Assembly: GCA_051744605.1 (NCBI GenBank)
Contig: JBNJDE010000045.1
Span: 1 to 16,359 of the forward strand
Length of the DNA stretch: 16,359 nucleotides
Direction: 5' to 3'
Source: Halanaeroarchaeum sp051744605
GTDB lineage: Archaea; Halobacteriota; Halobacteria; Halobacteriales; Halobacteriaceae
Below are positions 1-6,914 of the stretch, one piece after another. Both the position numbers and the translations under genes were made by a program. Under the pieces are notes generated by a model that was given only the letters and a program-made list of their open reading frames with translations, was not told the origin of the DNA and ran no database searches. Positions within the stretch are counted from its first letter, which is position 1. Each line of letters opens with the position of its first letter.

Positions 1-726
1 CAGTTCTTCTACAGCTTCCTCGTGAGCGTGTTGCTGTTCGCCATCGCGGGCTGGGAGTCCGCGAAACACGGCTACCACGCCATCGTCGAGGGGCAATCCG
101 CCGCACTCACCGGGACCGTCACGGTGTTGGGGAGTACGTTCCCCGCCGTCTGGGTCAACTACACCGTCCTCCTCGCAGCCATGGTCTTCGAGGGGTACGC
201 GTTCAGCAAGGCCTACCGAGCGATGGTCGTCGACATCCGCCGCCACGACTGGTCGGGCTTCCGCGAGGCGTTCCGGAAGACGAGCAACGTCACGACGCTG
301 ACCGCGTTCACCGAGGACACCATCGCGTTGGTGGGGCTGGGCCTCGCATTCGTCGGCATCCTCGGCACCCAACTGACCGGCAATCCACTGTTCGACGCGA
401 TCGCCGCGTTCCTCATCGGGCTCCTGTTGATGGGCTTCGCGGTGGCACTCGCCTGGGAGAACAAGCGACTCCTCCTCGGCGAGAGCCTCCCGAAAGCCGA
501 CGAGAGCGAACTCCGACGGGTCGTCGCCGAGTGGGACGGCGTCACCGACATCGTCGACTTCCGGACGGTCCACTTCGGCCCCAACGACGTCGTCGTCACC
601 GCGGACATCGAGTTCGGATCGGACTTCGACACCGAATCGATGGACGACGTCATCAGTGACATCGAGGCCGCGCTCGTGGAACGGAACGAGGCCGTCTCGA
701 AGGTCTACATCGAACCCGAATTCTGA
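1..726 (+). CDS. Cation diffusion facilitator (CDF) family transporter, 5'-truncated
   Basis: The frame is open from base 1, so the true start lies outside the window; 241 residues are visible. Hydrophobic segments alternate with charged loops. A membrane helix contains the Glu-Asp-Thr-x-Ala motif at the place where CDF transporters carry metal-binding residues in helix 5. The last roughly 80 residues are soluble and acidic, with the alternating pattern of the cytoplasmic CDF dimerisation domain (ZT_dimer). CDF proteins export divalent metals such as Zn2+ in exchange for protons. The motif has Glu rather than the common His, which recalls the ZnT9-like subgroup; that assignment is an inference, and the metal cannot be told from sequence. 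Helices 1-2 and their motif are outside the window. The gene ends 55 nt before the helicase, which has its own promoter. Confidence 0.8.
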   Translation, partial: QFFYSFLVSVLLFAIAGWESAKHGYHAIVEGQSAALTGTVTVLGSTFPAVWVNYTVLLAAMVFEGYAFSKAYRAMVVDIRRHDWSGFREAFRKTSNVTTLTAFTEDTIALVGLGLAFVGILGTQLTGNPLFDAIAAFLIGLLLMGFAVALAWENKRLLLGESLPKADESELRRVVAEWDGVTDIVDFRTVHFGPNDVVVTADIEFGSDFDTESMDDVISDIEAALVERNEAVSKVYIEPEF

Positions 727-747
727 GGGCGGTCCGGAGTCCCGCAG

Positions 748-753
748 TTTATA
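748..753 (+). promoter_or_regulatory. TATA box of the helicase gene
   Basis: TTTATA is centred about 31 nt before the GTG at 782. That is the distance expected for an archaeal promoter giving a leaderless or nearly leaderless transcript. It supports 782 as the start rather than the upstream in-frame ATG at 656, which lies inside the CDF gene. Confidence 0.6.
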
Positions 754-781
754 CCCCAAGCCGCCCAATCGGGGCCTGACC

Positions 782-2956
782 GTGGCAACAGAGGACTATC
801 CCCGCTTCTTCCCGAAACCGGAGCCCTACGAACACCAGGGGCCCGCGATGGAGCGTATCGCCGAGTCCCTCGAGGAGGGACGCGACGTGCTCTTCGAGGG
901 GGCCTGCGGGACCGGGAAGACGCTCGCGGCACTCGCGCCAGCCCTGGCGTACGCCCAGGCAAACGACAAGACGGTCGTCATCACGACGAACGTCCACCAG
1001 CAGATGCGCCAGTTCATCCACGAGGCCCGCGAGATCAACGGCCAGCGACCCATCAACGCGGTCGTCTTCAAGGGAAAGTCCTCGATGTGCCACATCGACG
1101 TCGACTACGAGGAGTGCCAGGTCCTCCGGGACAATACCCACGACCTCGTCGACGCCCAGGCCGAACTCGAGGAACTGCGAGAGCGCGAACGCGAGTTGCT
1201 CGAACGCTCGCAGGCGGGCAGCGGCGAGGCGGCAGAGAGCCGACAGACGGTCCTCGAGGAGATCGACCAGCTAGAGGCCCAGATCGAGGAGCTCCAGTCG
1301 GCGAACACCTGCGAGCACTTCTACAATAACGTCACCCGGGACGGCGACGCCTTCTTCGGGTGGCTCTACGACGACGTCCGCACCCCCGAGGACATCTACG
1401 ACTACGCCGACGACCGGGGCTACTGCGGGTACGAGTTGCTCAAGGAGGGCATGGACGGCGTCGACCTCGCCGTCGCGAACTACCACCACCTCCTCGACCC
1501 GTCCATTAGAACGCAGTTCTTCCGGTGGCTCGGCCGGGACCCCGCCGACGTCGTCGCCGTCTTCGACGAGGCGCACAACGTCGAGGACGCGGCCCGCGAC
1601 CACGCGACGCGGACGCTCAGCGAGCGAACGCTCGACGGGGCCCTCGACGAGATGGTCGACCGGGACGACCCGCGAGCGGAGGCGGCACTGCGCGTGTTCC
1701 GCCCATTCCGGGCTGGCCTCGTGGAGACCTACGACGCGTCGTTCGGGTTCGGTGGTCGCGAACGCGTCGGGCCGAACTGGGAGGACGTCCCCGTGGCGAA
1801 CGAGGAGGGGCGGGACGACCTCACGCTCGGGTTCCTCCAGCGCTACGAGGGGCCGGACATCGAAGACGACCTGCGACTCGCCCAGCAGATCGGCGTCGAC
1901 CTCGACAAGCAGTACGAGGAGGCGTACAAGCGAGGCGAGGCGAACACCCGCGCCGAGAGCCAGACGCTCGCGGCGAGCGTCTTCATCGAGGCCTACCTCA
2001 CCGAGGGCGACGAACTCGGCCAGTACCCGACCCTCGCGGTCCGCCGCGACGAGGGGCGCGACGAGGTCTACGGCCGGGCGGAGCTCTACACCTGCATCCC
2101 GCGGCGCGTCACCGAGCCACTGTTCGACCAGGTGCACGCGTCGGTCCTGATGAGCGCGACGTTGCGCCCCTTCGACGTGCTCTCGGACGTCCTCGGCCTC
2201 GAGGACCCCGAGACCATGGCCTACGGGTTGAGCTTCCCCGAGGAGCGACGGCGGACCTTCGCGGTCGACGTGCCGCCACTGTTCGCCAGCAAGCGCGAGG
2301 ATCGGTCCGTCCAGCGGACCATCAGCGACGCGCTGGCGGACGCCATCAGGTTCACCCCCGGAAATACGCTCCTCTTCTTCCCGAGTTACAGCGAGGCCGA
2401 GCGCTACCACGACCTGCTGGCCGACCGGACCGATTCGAGACGGTATCTCGACCGGCCAGGCGTCTCCGTGGAGGAGCGACGGTCGGAGTTCGTCGAGGAG
2501 GACGACGCCGTCATGTTCACCTCGTTGTGGGGCACCCTGGCGGAGGGCGTCAGTTTCGACGGGGACGACGCTCGCACCGTCGCGGTCGTCGGCGTGCCGT
2601 ACCCGCACCTCGACGAACGGGCCGAGGCCGTCCAGACCGCCTACGCGGAGGCCTTCGGCGACCGCGCCGAGGACGCTGGCTGGCGCTACGCGGTCGAGAT
2701 TCCGACCGTCAGGAAGACCCGCCAGGCCCTCGGCCGGGTGTTGCGCTCGCCCGACGACTTCGGGGTCCGGGCGCTGCTCGACCGCCGCTACACCGCCCGC
2801 AGTCGGACCGAGATGGGCGAGTACAGCGTCAACGAGACGTTCCCGCCGGAGGAGCGCGCCGAACTCATCGACCTCCAGCCGCAGAAACTCAAGTTCGCGA
2901 TGCGCAACTTCTTCCAGGATCTGGGGGCGTACGACGGCGACCCGCCGGCGCCCTAG
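782..2956 (+). CDS. XPD/DinG-family superfamily 2 DNA helicase with iron-sulfur domain
   Basis: This is a 724-residue 5'-3' DNA helicase of the XPD/Rad3/DinG type, likely acting in DNA repair. Visible motifs are the Walker A GxGKT (Lys46), four candidate Fe-S cysteines (Cys103, Cys112, Cys177, Cys215), the DEAH box (262-265), a SATL motif before the second RecA domain, and motif VI QALGR (648-652). A Glu/Arg-rich, coiled-coil-like insert fills residues 115-175, between the second and third cysteines. That spacing is much longer than in the well-studied archaeal XPDs. The GTG at 782 was chosen because a TATA box sits upstream and the conserved N-terminus (FFPKPEPYEHQ) begins just after it. An in-frame ATG at 656 would add 42 residues from inside the CDF gene. 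Family assignment is firm; assignment to nucleotide excision repair is inference. Confidence 0.9.
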   Translation: MATEDYPRFFPKPEPYEHQGPAMERIAESLEEGRDVLFEGACGTGKTLAALAPALAYAQANDKTVVITTNVHQQMRQFIHEAREINGQRPINAVVFKGKSSMCHIDVDYEECQVLRDNTHDLVDAQAELEELRERERELLERSQAGSGEAAESRQTVLEEIDQLEAQIEELQSANTCEHFYNNVTRDGDAFFGWLYDDVRTPEDIYDYADDRGYCGYELLKEGMDGVDLAVANYHHLLDPSIRTQFFRWLGRDPADVVAVFDEAHNVEDAARDHATRTLSERTLDGALDEMVDRDDPRAEAALRVFRPFRAGLVETYDASFGFGGRERVGPNWEDVPVANEEGRDDLTLGFLQRYEGPDIEDDLRLAQQIGVDLDKQYEEAYKRGEANTRAESQTLAASVFIEAYLTEGDELGQYPTLAVRRDEGRDEVYGRAELYTCIPRRVTEPLFDQVHASVLMSATLRPFDVLSDVLGLEDPETMAYGLSFPEERRRTFAVDVPPLFASKREDRSVQRTISDALADAIRFTPGNTLLFFPSYSEAERYHDLLADRTDSRRYLDRPGVSVEERRSEFVEEDDAVMFTSLWGTLAEGVSFDGDDARTVAVVGVPYPHLDERAEAVQTAYAEAFGDRAEDAGWRYAVEIPTVRKTRQALGRVLRSPDDFGVRALLDRRYTARSRTEMGEYSVNETFPPEERAELIDLQPQKLKFAMRNFFQDLGAYDGDPPAP

Positions 2957-3465
2957 GCCGGCAGCGGGACGGATTCGATGCGTTCGTCGTGGCGCGCGTC
3001 GTAGAATTCGAGTTCGTCGACCGTCCAGGAGACCGTCTCCAGCGGCGCGTTCCGGAGTCTTTCGATGGCCCTGTCGTCGCCGCCGCGTGCGAGCGTGACG
3101 TGCGGCGTGTAGTCGTCGCCCTCGAGGGCGGGGAGCGCACCGAGCGCGTCGGCCAGTCGCTCGTGGAGCGAGCGGAGACCCGGGCTTTCAACACCGAGGT
3201 AGGCGACCGGACCGCGGCCGTGCGGCGGATCCTCGAAGACACCGACCGTAGTGATGCGGGCCTCGAATGGGGGAGCGCCGCTGAGCGCCGCTCTGGCCCG
3301 TCGCTCGGCGCCGAGGTACTCCCGGCGGTCGTCGGCGTCGAGTCGTTTGACGACCAGCGTCCGCGTGCGTCCGTCCCGAATCCGGTCGAAGCCCACGAGC
3401 GCCGGCCGCAGCGAATCGACGGCCTCGTGGACCGCGGGCGGCAGCGGGACGTTCAGACTGTACAC
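2953..3465 (-). CDS. 2H phosphoesterase / 2'-5' RNA ligase-like protein, first catalytic motif degenerate
   Basis: This is a 170-residue protein with the start (MYSLNVPLP) and layout of haloarchaeal 2'-5' RNA ligase-like or RNA 2',3'-cyclic phosphodiesterase (ThpR-like) proteins. Such enzymes normally use two H-x-T/S-x motifs. The second is intact (His122-Val-Thr124-Leu, in YTPHVTLARGG). The first should lie near residues 35-38, where the sequence reads R-T-L-V with no histidine. The protein may therefore be inactive, altered in activity, or an RNA-binding relative. It starts with GTG, and a weak TATA-like stretch (plus-strand 3487-3494) lies about 26 nt upstream. It is convergent with the helicase, and the two stop codons share CTAG at 2953-2956. 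The family call is reasonably secure; enzymatic activity is not. Confidence 0.75.
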   Translation of the reverse strand: MYSLNVPLPPAVHEAVDSLRPALVGFDRIRDGRTRTLVVKRLDADDRREYLGAERRARAALSGAPPFEARITTVGVFEDPPHGRGPVAYLGVESPGLRSLHERLADALGALPALEGDDYTPHVTLARGGDDRAIERLRNAPLETVSWTVDELEFYDARHDERIESVPLPA

Positions 3466-3526
3466 GGTCGGTGTTCGGCGTGGGGCGATTTGTGGTTGAC
3501 GCTCGACCCGCTCGGCGATGGCCGAC

Positions 3527-3718
3527 TCAGAGCCGGTCCAACAGCCAGAGGACGACCAGCCCCACGACGGCGACCGCGAGGAGGATGGGAAGGACCTCGA
3601 AGACGAACCAGAACGTCAACTGGAGGGCCAGTTGGACGGCCCACAGCACGAGAATGACGACGAGCAGGAGGAGGGCGACCCGCAAGAGGGTCGATCCGTC
3701 GAGGGATGGGCGATTCAT
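3527..3718 (-). CDS. Small two-helix membrane protein, function unknown
   Basis: This 63-residue protein is almost entirely hydrophobic after residue 10, with two likely transmembrane helices (about 11-31 and 42-60). It has a short polar N-terminus containing Arg3 and Asp7, and ends in Asp-Arg-Leu. It starts with ATG, and a TATA-like box lies 25-31 nt upstream, which argues for a real leaderless gene. It lies 61 nt upstream of the 2H-phosphoesterase gene on the same strand and is divergent from the arginine operon. I do not recognise a function. Small membrane proteins like this are common in haloarchaea, and many are uncharacterised. Confidence 0.7.
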   Translation of the reverse strand: MNRPSLDGSTLLRVALLLLVVILVLWAVQLALQLTFWFVFEVLPILLAVAVVGLVVLWLLDRL

Positions 3719-3742
3719 CGGCCGTGCGTAGGACTACCGTGA

Positions 3743-3749
3743 CAATAAG
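3743..3749 (-). promoter_or_regulatory. TATA-like box of the small membrane protein gene
   Basis: The minus strand reads CTTATTG, 25-31 nt upstream of the ATG at 3718. This fits a leaderless archaeal promoter. It is divergent from the argG promoter, with about 36 bp between the two boxes. Confidence 0.45.
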
Positions 3750-3769
3750 CCTGTGGAACGGCGAGCGTT

Positions 3770-3779
3770 GCTCGCGAGC
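3770..3779. promoter_or_regulatory. Perfect 10-bp palindrome next to the argG TATA box
   Basis: GCTCGCGAGC is a perfect palindrome ending 6 nt before TTAATATA, between the two divergent promoters. A shorter direct copy of its half (GCGAGCG at 3761-3767) lies just upstream. It could be an operator for the arginine genes. It also resembles GCGAGC/GAAGCG-rich sequence that is frequent between haloarchaeal genes, so regulatory meaning is tentative. Confidence 0.3.
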
Positions 3780-3784
3780 GAAGC

Positions 3785-3793
3785 GTTAATATA
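3785..3793 (+). promoter_or_regulatory. TATA box of argG-argH
   Basis: GTTAATATA is the best AT-rich match upstream of argG, with a purine-rich BRE-like stretch (CGAAGC) before it. The expected start of transcription is about 3816-3820. That gives argG a leader of roughly 190 nt and places an ATG (3820) at the 5' end of the message. A second, weaker candidate (GATTAC at 3979-3984) would give a leaderless argG transcript and cannot be excluded. Confidence 0.55.
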
Positions 3794-3816
3794 CGGGACC
3801 GAATAACGACCCTATA

Positions 3817-4005
3817 CCGATGCACGCTCCGGCCAGCGCCGTGGGTTCGCCCGCCGCTAGCCAGGAGTCCGTCTCCATTCTCGCGGTCCGACGACGACCG
3901 GGGTCCTTCTAGACCCCATACCATTCCTCCATCGACCGGACTCGTCGCTCGTCGCAACTCGTCGCGGCACCGCCTCTCGATTACACCCCCACCGACCACA
4001 CCACA
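3817..4005 (+). promoter_or_regulatory. Structured argG leader RNA (candidate)
   Basis: Between the likely start of transcription and argG lie about 190 nt with two inverted repeats. The first (3831-3862) pairs GGCCAGCG with CGCTAGCC (one C-A mismatch), has a CC bulge, pairs GTGGG with CCCGC (one G-T pair), and is capped by TTCG. The second (3900-3917) pairs GGGGTC with GACCCC around a 6-nt loop. Further on, TCGTCG occurs three times (3942, 3949, 3959) and could pair with the CGACGA of 3889-3897. No Shine-Dalgarno match precedes argG, and no T-run follows the second hairpin. The repeats are read directly; a regulatory role is inference. Confidence 0.35.
3820..3912 (+). CDS. Candidate 30-residue leader peptide with an Arg-Arg-Arg run
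   Basis: The ATG at 3820 lies a few bases after the start of transcription predicted from the TATA box at 3785-3793, the position used for leaderless translation in haloarchaea. The frame runs 30 codons to a TAG at 3910. The peptide begins MHAPASAV and ends AVRRRPGSF, with three consecutive CGA Arg codons (residues 24-26) four codons before the stop. A hairpin overlaps the stop codon. Arg codons in a leader of arginine biosynthesis genes recall leader-peptide attenuation in bacteria. I know of no established archaeal case, and a CGA run can arise by chance in GC-rich DNA, so this is a hypothesis. Confidence 0.25.
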   Translation: MHAPASAVGSPAASQESVSILAVRRRPGSF

Positions 4006-5250
4006 ATGTCACAGAAAACCGTCGCACTCGCCTTCTCGGGCGGGCTCGACACCACGGTCAGCGTACCGCTGCTGAAAGAAGAATACGGCTACGACGACGT
4101 CATCGGCGTCACCGTCGACGTCGGCCAACCCAAAGCCGAGTTCGACGAGGCGACCGAGACCGCCGAAGCGCTCGACCTCGAGCACTACGTCGTCGACGCC
4201 ACCGAGGAGTTCGCCGCGGTCTGCTTCGACGCGGTCCAGGCGAACGCAACCTACCAGGGCTATCCCCTCGGCACCGCCCTCGCACGCCCGGTCATCGCCC
4301 AGAAGATCCTCGACGTCGCCGAGGAACACGGCGCGACCGCCGTCGCCCACGGCGCCACCGGGAAGGGCAACGACCAGCTCCGCTTCGAGGCGGTCTGGCG
4401 TGAATCGGCCCTCGACGTCATCGCCCCAATTCGCGAACTCGGGCTCACGCGCGAGTGGGAGATCGAATACGCCGAAGAGAAGGGACTGCCAGTCGACGCC
4501 GGGAACGACGGCGAGTGGTCCATCGACTCGAACCTCTGGAGTCGCTCCGTGGAGGGCGGTGACCTCGAGGACCCGGCACACGTCCCGACCGAGGACATCT
4601 ACGACTGGACGGTCGCCCCCACGGCCGAGACGGAGACGGTCGAAATCACGTTCGAGGCGGGCGTGCCGGTCGCCGTCGACGGAACGGAGTTGGCCCCGGT
4701 CGAACTCATCGAGTCCCTCAACGACCTCGCCGGCCAGTACGGCGTCGGTCGCACGGACCTCATGGAAGACCGCATGCTCGGGCTGAAGGTCCGCGAGAAC
4801 TACGAGCACCCGGCGGCCACCACGCTCCTCGCCGCGCACGAGGCCCTCGAGGGGCTGGTGCTGACCAAAGACGAGCGCCAGTTCAAGAACTACGTCGACC
4901 AGGAGTGGGCCGAGAAGGCCTACGAGGGACTACTCTCCGTCCCGCTCGTGAGCGCCCTCGACGGCTTCATCGCCGAGACCCAGACCGCCGTGACCGGGAC
5001 GGTGACCGTGAAGTTCGAGGGCGGCCAGGCCCGCCCGGTCGCCCGCGAGAGCGACTACTCGGTCTACTCCGAATCGGCCGCCTCCTTCGACACCGCCGGC
5101 GTCCTGGGCGACATCACCCAGGACGACGCGACCGGCGTCGCGAAATACCACGGCTTCCAGGGCCGCCTCGCCAACGCCGCGAAAGCGGAGACCGAGACCA
5201 CGAAGCCGACCCACGAACTGACCGCCGACGGCGGCGCCGACGAGGAATAA
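4006..5250 (+). CDS. argG: Argininosuccinate synthase
   Basis: This is a 414-residue cytoplasmic enzyme that joins citrulline and aspartate using ATP to form argininosuccinate, the penultimate step of arginine synthesis. The ATP-pyrophosphatase loop SGGLDT (11-16) is at the N-terminus, followed by VTVDVGQ. The family blocks HGATGKGNDQLRFE, SNLWSRSVEG and GRTDLMEDRMLGLK are all present and in order, and the length is normal. The start is ATG with no Shine-Dalgarno sequence; MSQKTVALAFSGG is the usual N-terminus. argH follows after 3 nt, with a GAGG sequence placed for its translation, so the two are surely cotranscribed. Confidence 0.97.
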   Translation: MSQKTVALAFSGGLDTTVSVPLLKEEYGYDDVIGVTVDVGQPKAEFDEATETAEALDLEHYVVDATEEFAAVCFDAVQANATYQGYPLGTALARPVIAQKILDVAEEHGATAVAHGATGKGNDQLRFEAVWRESALDVIAPIRELGLTREWEIEYAEEKGLPVDAGNDGEWSIDSNLWSRSVEGGDLEDPAHVPTEDIYDWTVAPTAETETVEITFEAGVPVAVDGTELAPVELIESLNDLAGQYGVGRTDLMEDRMLGLKVRENYEHPAATTLLAAHEALEGLVLTKDERQFKNYVDQEWAEKAYEGLLSVPLVSALDGFIAETQTAVTGTVTVKFEGGQARPVARESDYSVYSESAASFDTAGVLGDITQDDATGVAKYHGFQGRLANAAKAETETTKPTHELTADGGADEE

Positions 5251-5253
5251 CGG

Positions 5254-6732
5254 ATGAGCGAGGGCGACGACGGAACCGACTCGGTGGTCCGCCGCGACCG
5301 CTTCAGCGGCGGCCCCGCTCGCGAGTTCCTCTCCTCGATGGACGCGGACGAGCGCATCTTCGCGGCCGACCTCGCGGTCGACCGCGCCCACGTCGCCATG
5401 CTCGCCGAACGGGACGTCGTCGCGGACGACGAGGCTGCGGCCATCTTCGGTGCCCTCGACGACGTCGAGCAAGCGGGTTTCGCGGCCCTCCCCGAAGGGG
5501 AAGACGTCCACGAGGCCATCGAGACCGCCGTCATCGACGCGGTCGGCGCGGTCGGCGGCAAGATGCACACCGCGCGCTCGCGCAACGACGAGGTCGCGAC
5601 GTGCATCCGCTATCGGCTCCGCGAGGACCTGCTCGAGGCCATCGCGGTCGCGGTCGGGTTCCGCGAGCAACTGGCCGAAGTCGCGGCCGCGCACACCGAG
5701 ACCGTGATGCCGGGCTACACGCACCTCCAGCCGGCACAGCCCACGACGGTCGGCCACTGGCTCTCGTCGTACGCGCAGGCGGCCGAGCGCGACACGGCCC
5801 GTCTTCTCGACGCCTACGATCGGACCAACCAGTCCCCACTTGGTGCGGCGGCGTTCGCGGGGACGCCGTTCGACGTCGACCGGAAACGGACGGCCGACCT
5901 GCTGGGCTTCGACGGCCTCGTCGAGAACTCGATGGACGCCGTCTCCGCCCGCGACTTCCTCGTGGAGTCGGTCGCCGCGCTGTCAGGGTTGGCGACGACC
6001 CTCTCCGGACTGTCCGAGGACCTGATCGTCCTCGCCAACAGGGGGCTCGTCGAACTGGACGACGATTACGCCTCCACGTCCTCGATCATGCCCCAGAAGA
6101 AGAACCCGGATACGCTGGAACTCGTCCGCTCGACCGCGGGCGACGCGAGCGCGGCCCTCGACGGGTTGGTGACCACGCTGAAGGGGCTCCCCCGCTCGTA
6201 CAACCGCGACCTGCAGAACGCGACCGGCTACGCCTGGGACGCCGTCGACGCCGTGACCGCGGCGACCGAGGTCGCGGGTGGAGCGGTCGCGACCGCCGCG
6301 TGGCCCGCCGGACCGCTCGAAGCCGCCGCCGGCGAGGGGTTCTCGACGGCGACCGGCGTCGCCGACCTGCTGGCGATGGGTGGCCTGCCGTTCAGGACCG
6401 CTCACGAGATCGTCGCCCACGCCGCCGAGGCCGGCGCGGCACGCGAGGACGGTGAACCGGGCCTCGTCGACGTCGAGGAAGCCACCCGCGAGGTCACCGG
6501 CTCTGCCCTCGCCGAGTTCGCCGCTGCCGAAGCCGTCGAGTCGGCACTCGACCCGACCGAGAGCGTGGCGTCCCGCGATTCGCGTGGCGGCCCCGCGCCG
6601 AACGCGGTGGCGGCGACCCTCGACGACCTGACGTCGACCGTCGCGGTCCATCGCGACGCGATCCAGACGCGCCAGACGGCCCTCGATGACGCGAACGAAC
6701 ACCTCCAGGAGGTCGTCGAGAGCTATGTGTGA
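5254..6732 (+). CDS. argH: Argininosuccinate lyase
   Basis: This 492-residue lyase splits argininosuccinate into arginine and fumarate, the last step of the pathway. It shows the fumarase/aspartase superfamily signature SSIMPQKKNP (276-285) with the catalytic serine loop. It also has the block GKMHTARSRNDEVAT near residue 105 and THLQPAQP with His157. The N-terminus (RRDRFSGGPAREFLSS) matches the usual argininosuccinate lyase start. The ATG lies 3 nt after the argG stop, with GAGG 8 nt upstream. Its own stop overlaps a GTG that opens a possible 61-codon frame. Confidence 0.97.
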   Translation: MSEGDDGTDSVVRRDRFSGGPAREFLSSMDADERIFAADLAVDRAHVAMLAERDVVADDEAAAIFGALDDVEQAGFAALPEGEDVHEAIETAVIDAVGAVGGKMHTARSRNDEVATCIRYRLREDLLEAIAVAVGFREQLAEVAAAHTETVMPGYTHLQPAQPTTVGHWLSSYAQAAERDTARLLDAYDRTNQSPLGAAAFAGTPFDVDRKRTADLLGFDGLVENSMDAVSARDFLVESVAALSGLATTLSGLSEDLIVLANRGLVELDDDYASTSSIMPQKKNPDTLELVRSTAGDASAALDGLVTTLKGLPRSYNRDLQNATGYAWDAVDAVTAATEVAGGAVATAAWPAGPLEAAAGEGFSTATGVADLLAMGGLPFRTAHEIVAHAAEAGAAREDGEPGLVDVEEATREVTGSALAEFAAAEAVESALDPTESVASRDSRGGPAPNAVAATLDDLTSTVAVHRDAIQTRQTALDDANEHLQEVVESYV

Positions 6733-6914
6733 GCGACGACCGCGACGCGTGCAGGCCCGGCCGGGTCGATCGCGAGGGTTCGTGCGAAACCGACCGCGAC
6801 GACCATCCGTCGTGGGCCGTCTTCGACCGCCGCGACGACGACCCCTCGCAACCCAGTCGCGACCGCCGCGACGACCGCGACGAGAACCGCCCCGTTCCGG
6901 GGCAAACATCATAA
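6729..6914 (+). CDS. Possible small, highly charged protein after argH
   Basis: A 61-codon frame opens with a GTG that overlaps the argH stop by 4 nt (GTGA), the junction style used elsewhere in this operon. It is rich in Asp and Arg (repeats such as DRRDD), has two cysteines (8 and 19), and contains one aromatic patch (SWAVF). Roughly 84% of its third codon positions are G or C, near the level of real genes here. I recognise no family. The repeated CGCGAC triplets could equally be low-complexity spacer, so existence of this protein is uncertain. Confidence 0.3.
   Translation: MSDDRDACRPGRVDREGSCETDRDDHPSWAVFDRRDDDPSQPSRDRRDDRDENRPVPGQTS

Noticed and set aside
1271..2608. Long open frame on the minus strand opposite the helicase (445 codons)
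   Set aside because: It lies antisense to a gene with intact motifs, its translation is low-complexity with no recognisable domain, and such shadows are usual in GC-rich DNA.
3810..3818. Second TATA-like stretch (CCCTATACC) upstream of argG
   Set aside because: It is a poorer match than the box at 3785-3793, lacks a BRE-like stretch, and gives no start near a gene.
3841..3860. tRNA-like T-loop sequence (GGGTTCGCCC)
   Set aside because: There is no acceptor stem, D-arm or anticodon arm around it; the bases are explained by the TTCG-capped hairpin.
3900..3917. Rho-independent-type terminator in the argG leader
   Set aside because: The stem is only 6 bp and no T-run follows, so I keep it as a possible regulatory hairpin rather than a terminator.
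3715..3999. 94-codon minus-strand frame covering the argG leader
   Set aside because: It overlaps the divergent promoter region, has no hydrophobic core or known motif, and lacks an upstream promoter signal.
4905..6455. Long plus-strand open frame (516 codons) overlapping argG and argH
   Set aside because: It is Arg/Gly/Pro-rich in an alternative frame of two clear genes, with no domain or start signal.
6723..6905. 60-codon minus-strand frame after argH
   Set aside because: It is the Ala/Val-rich complement of Asp/Arg codon repeats, with no start signal or family resemblance.
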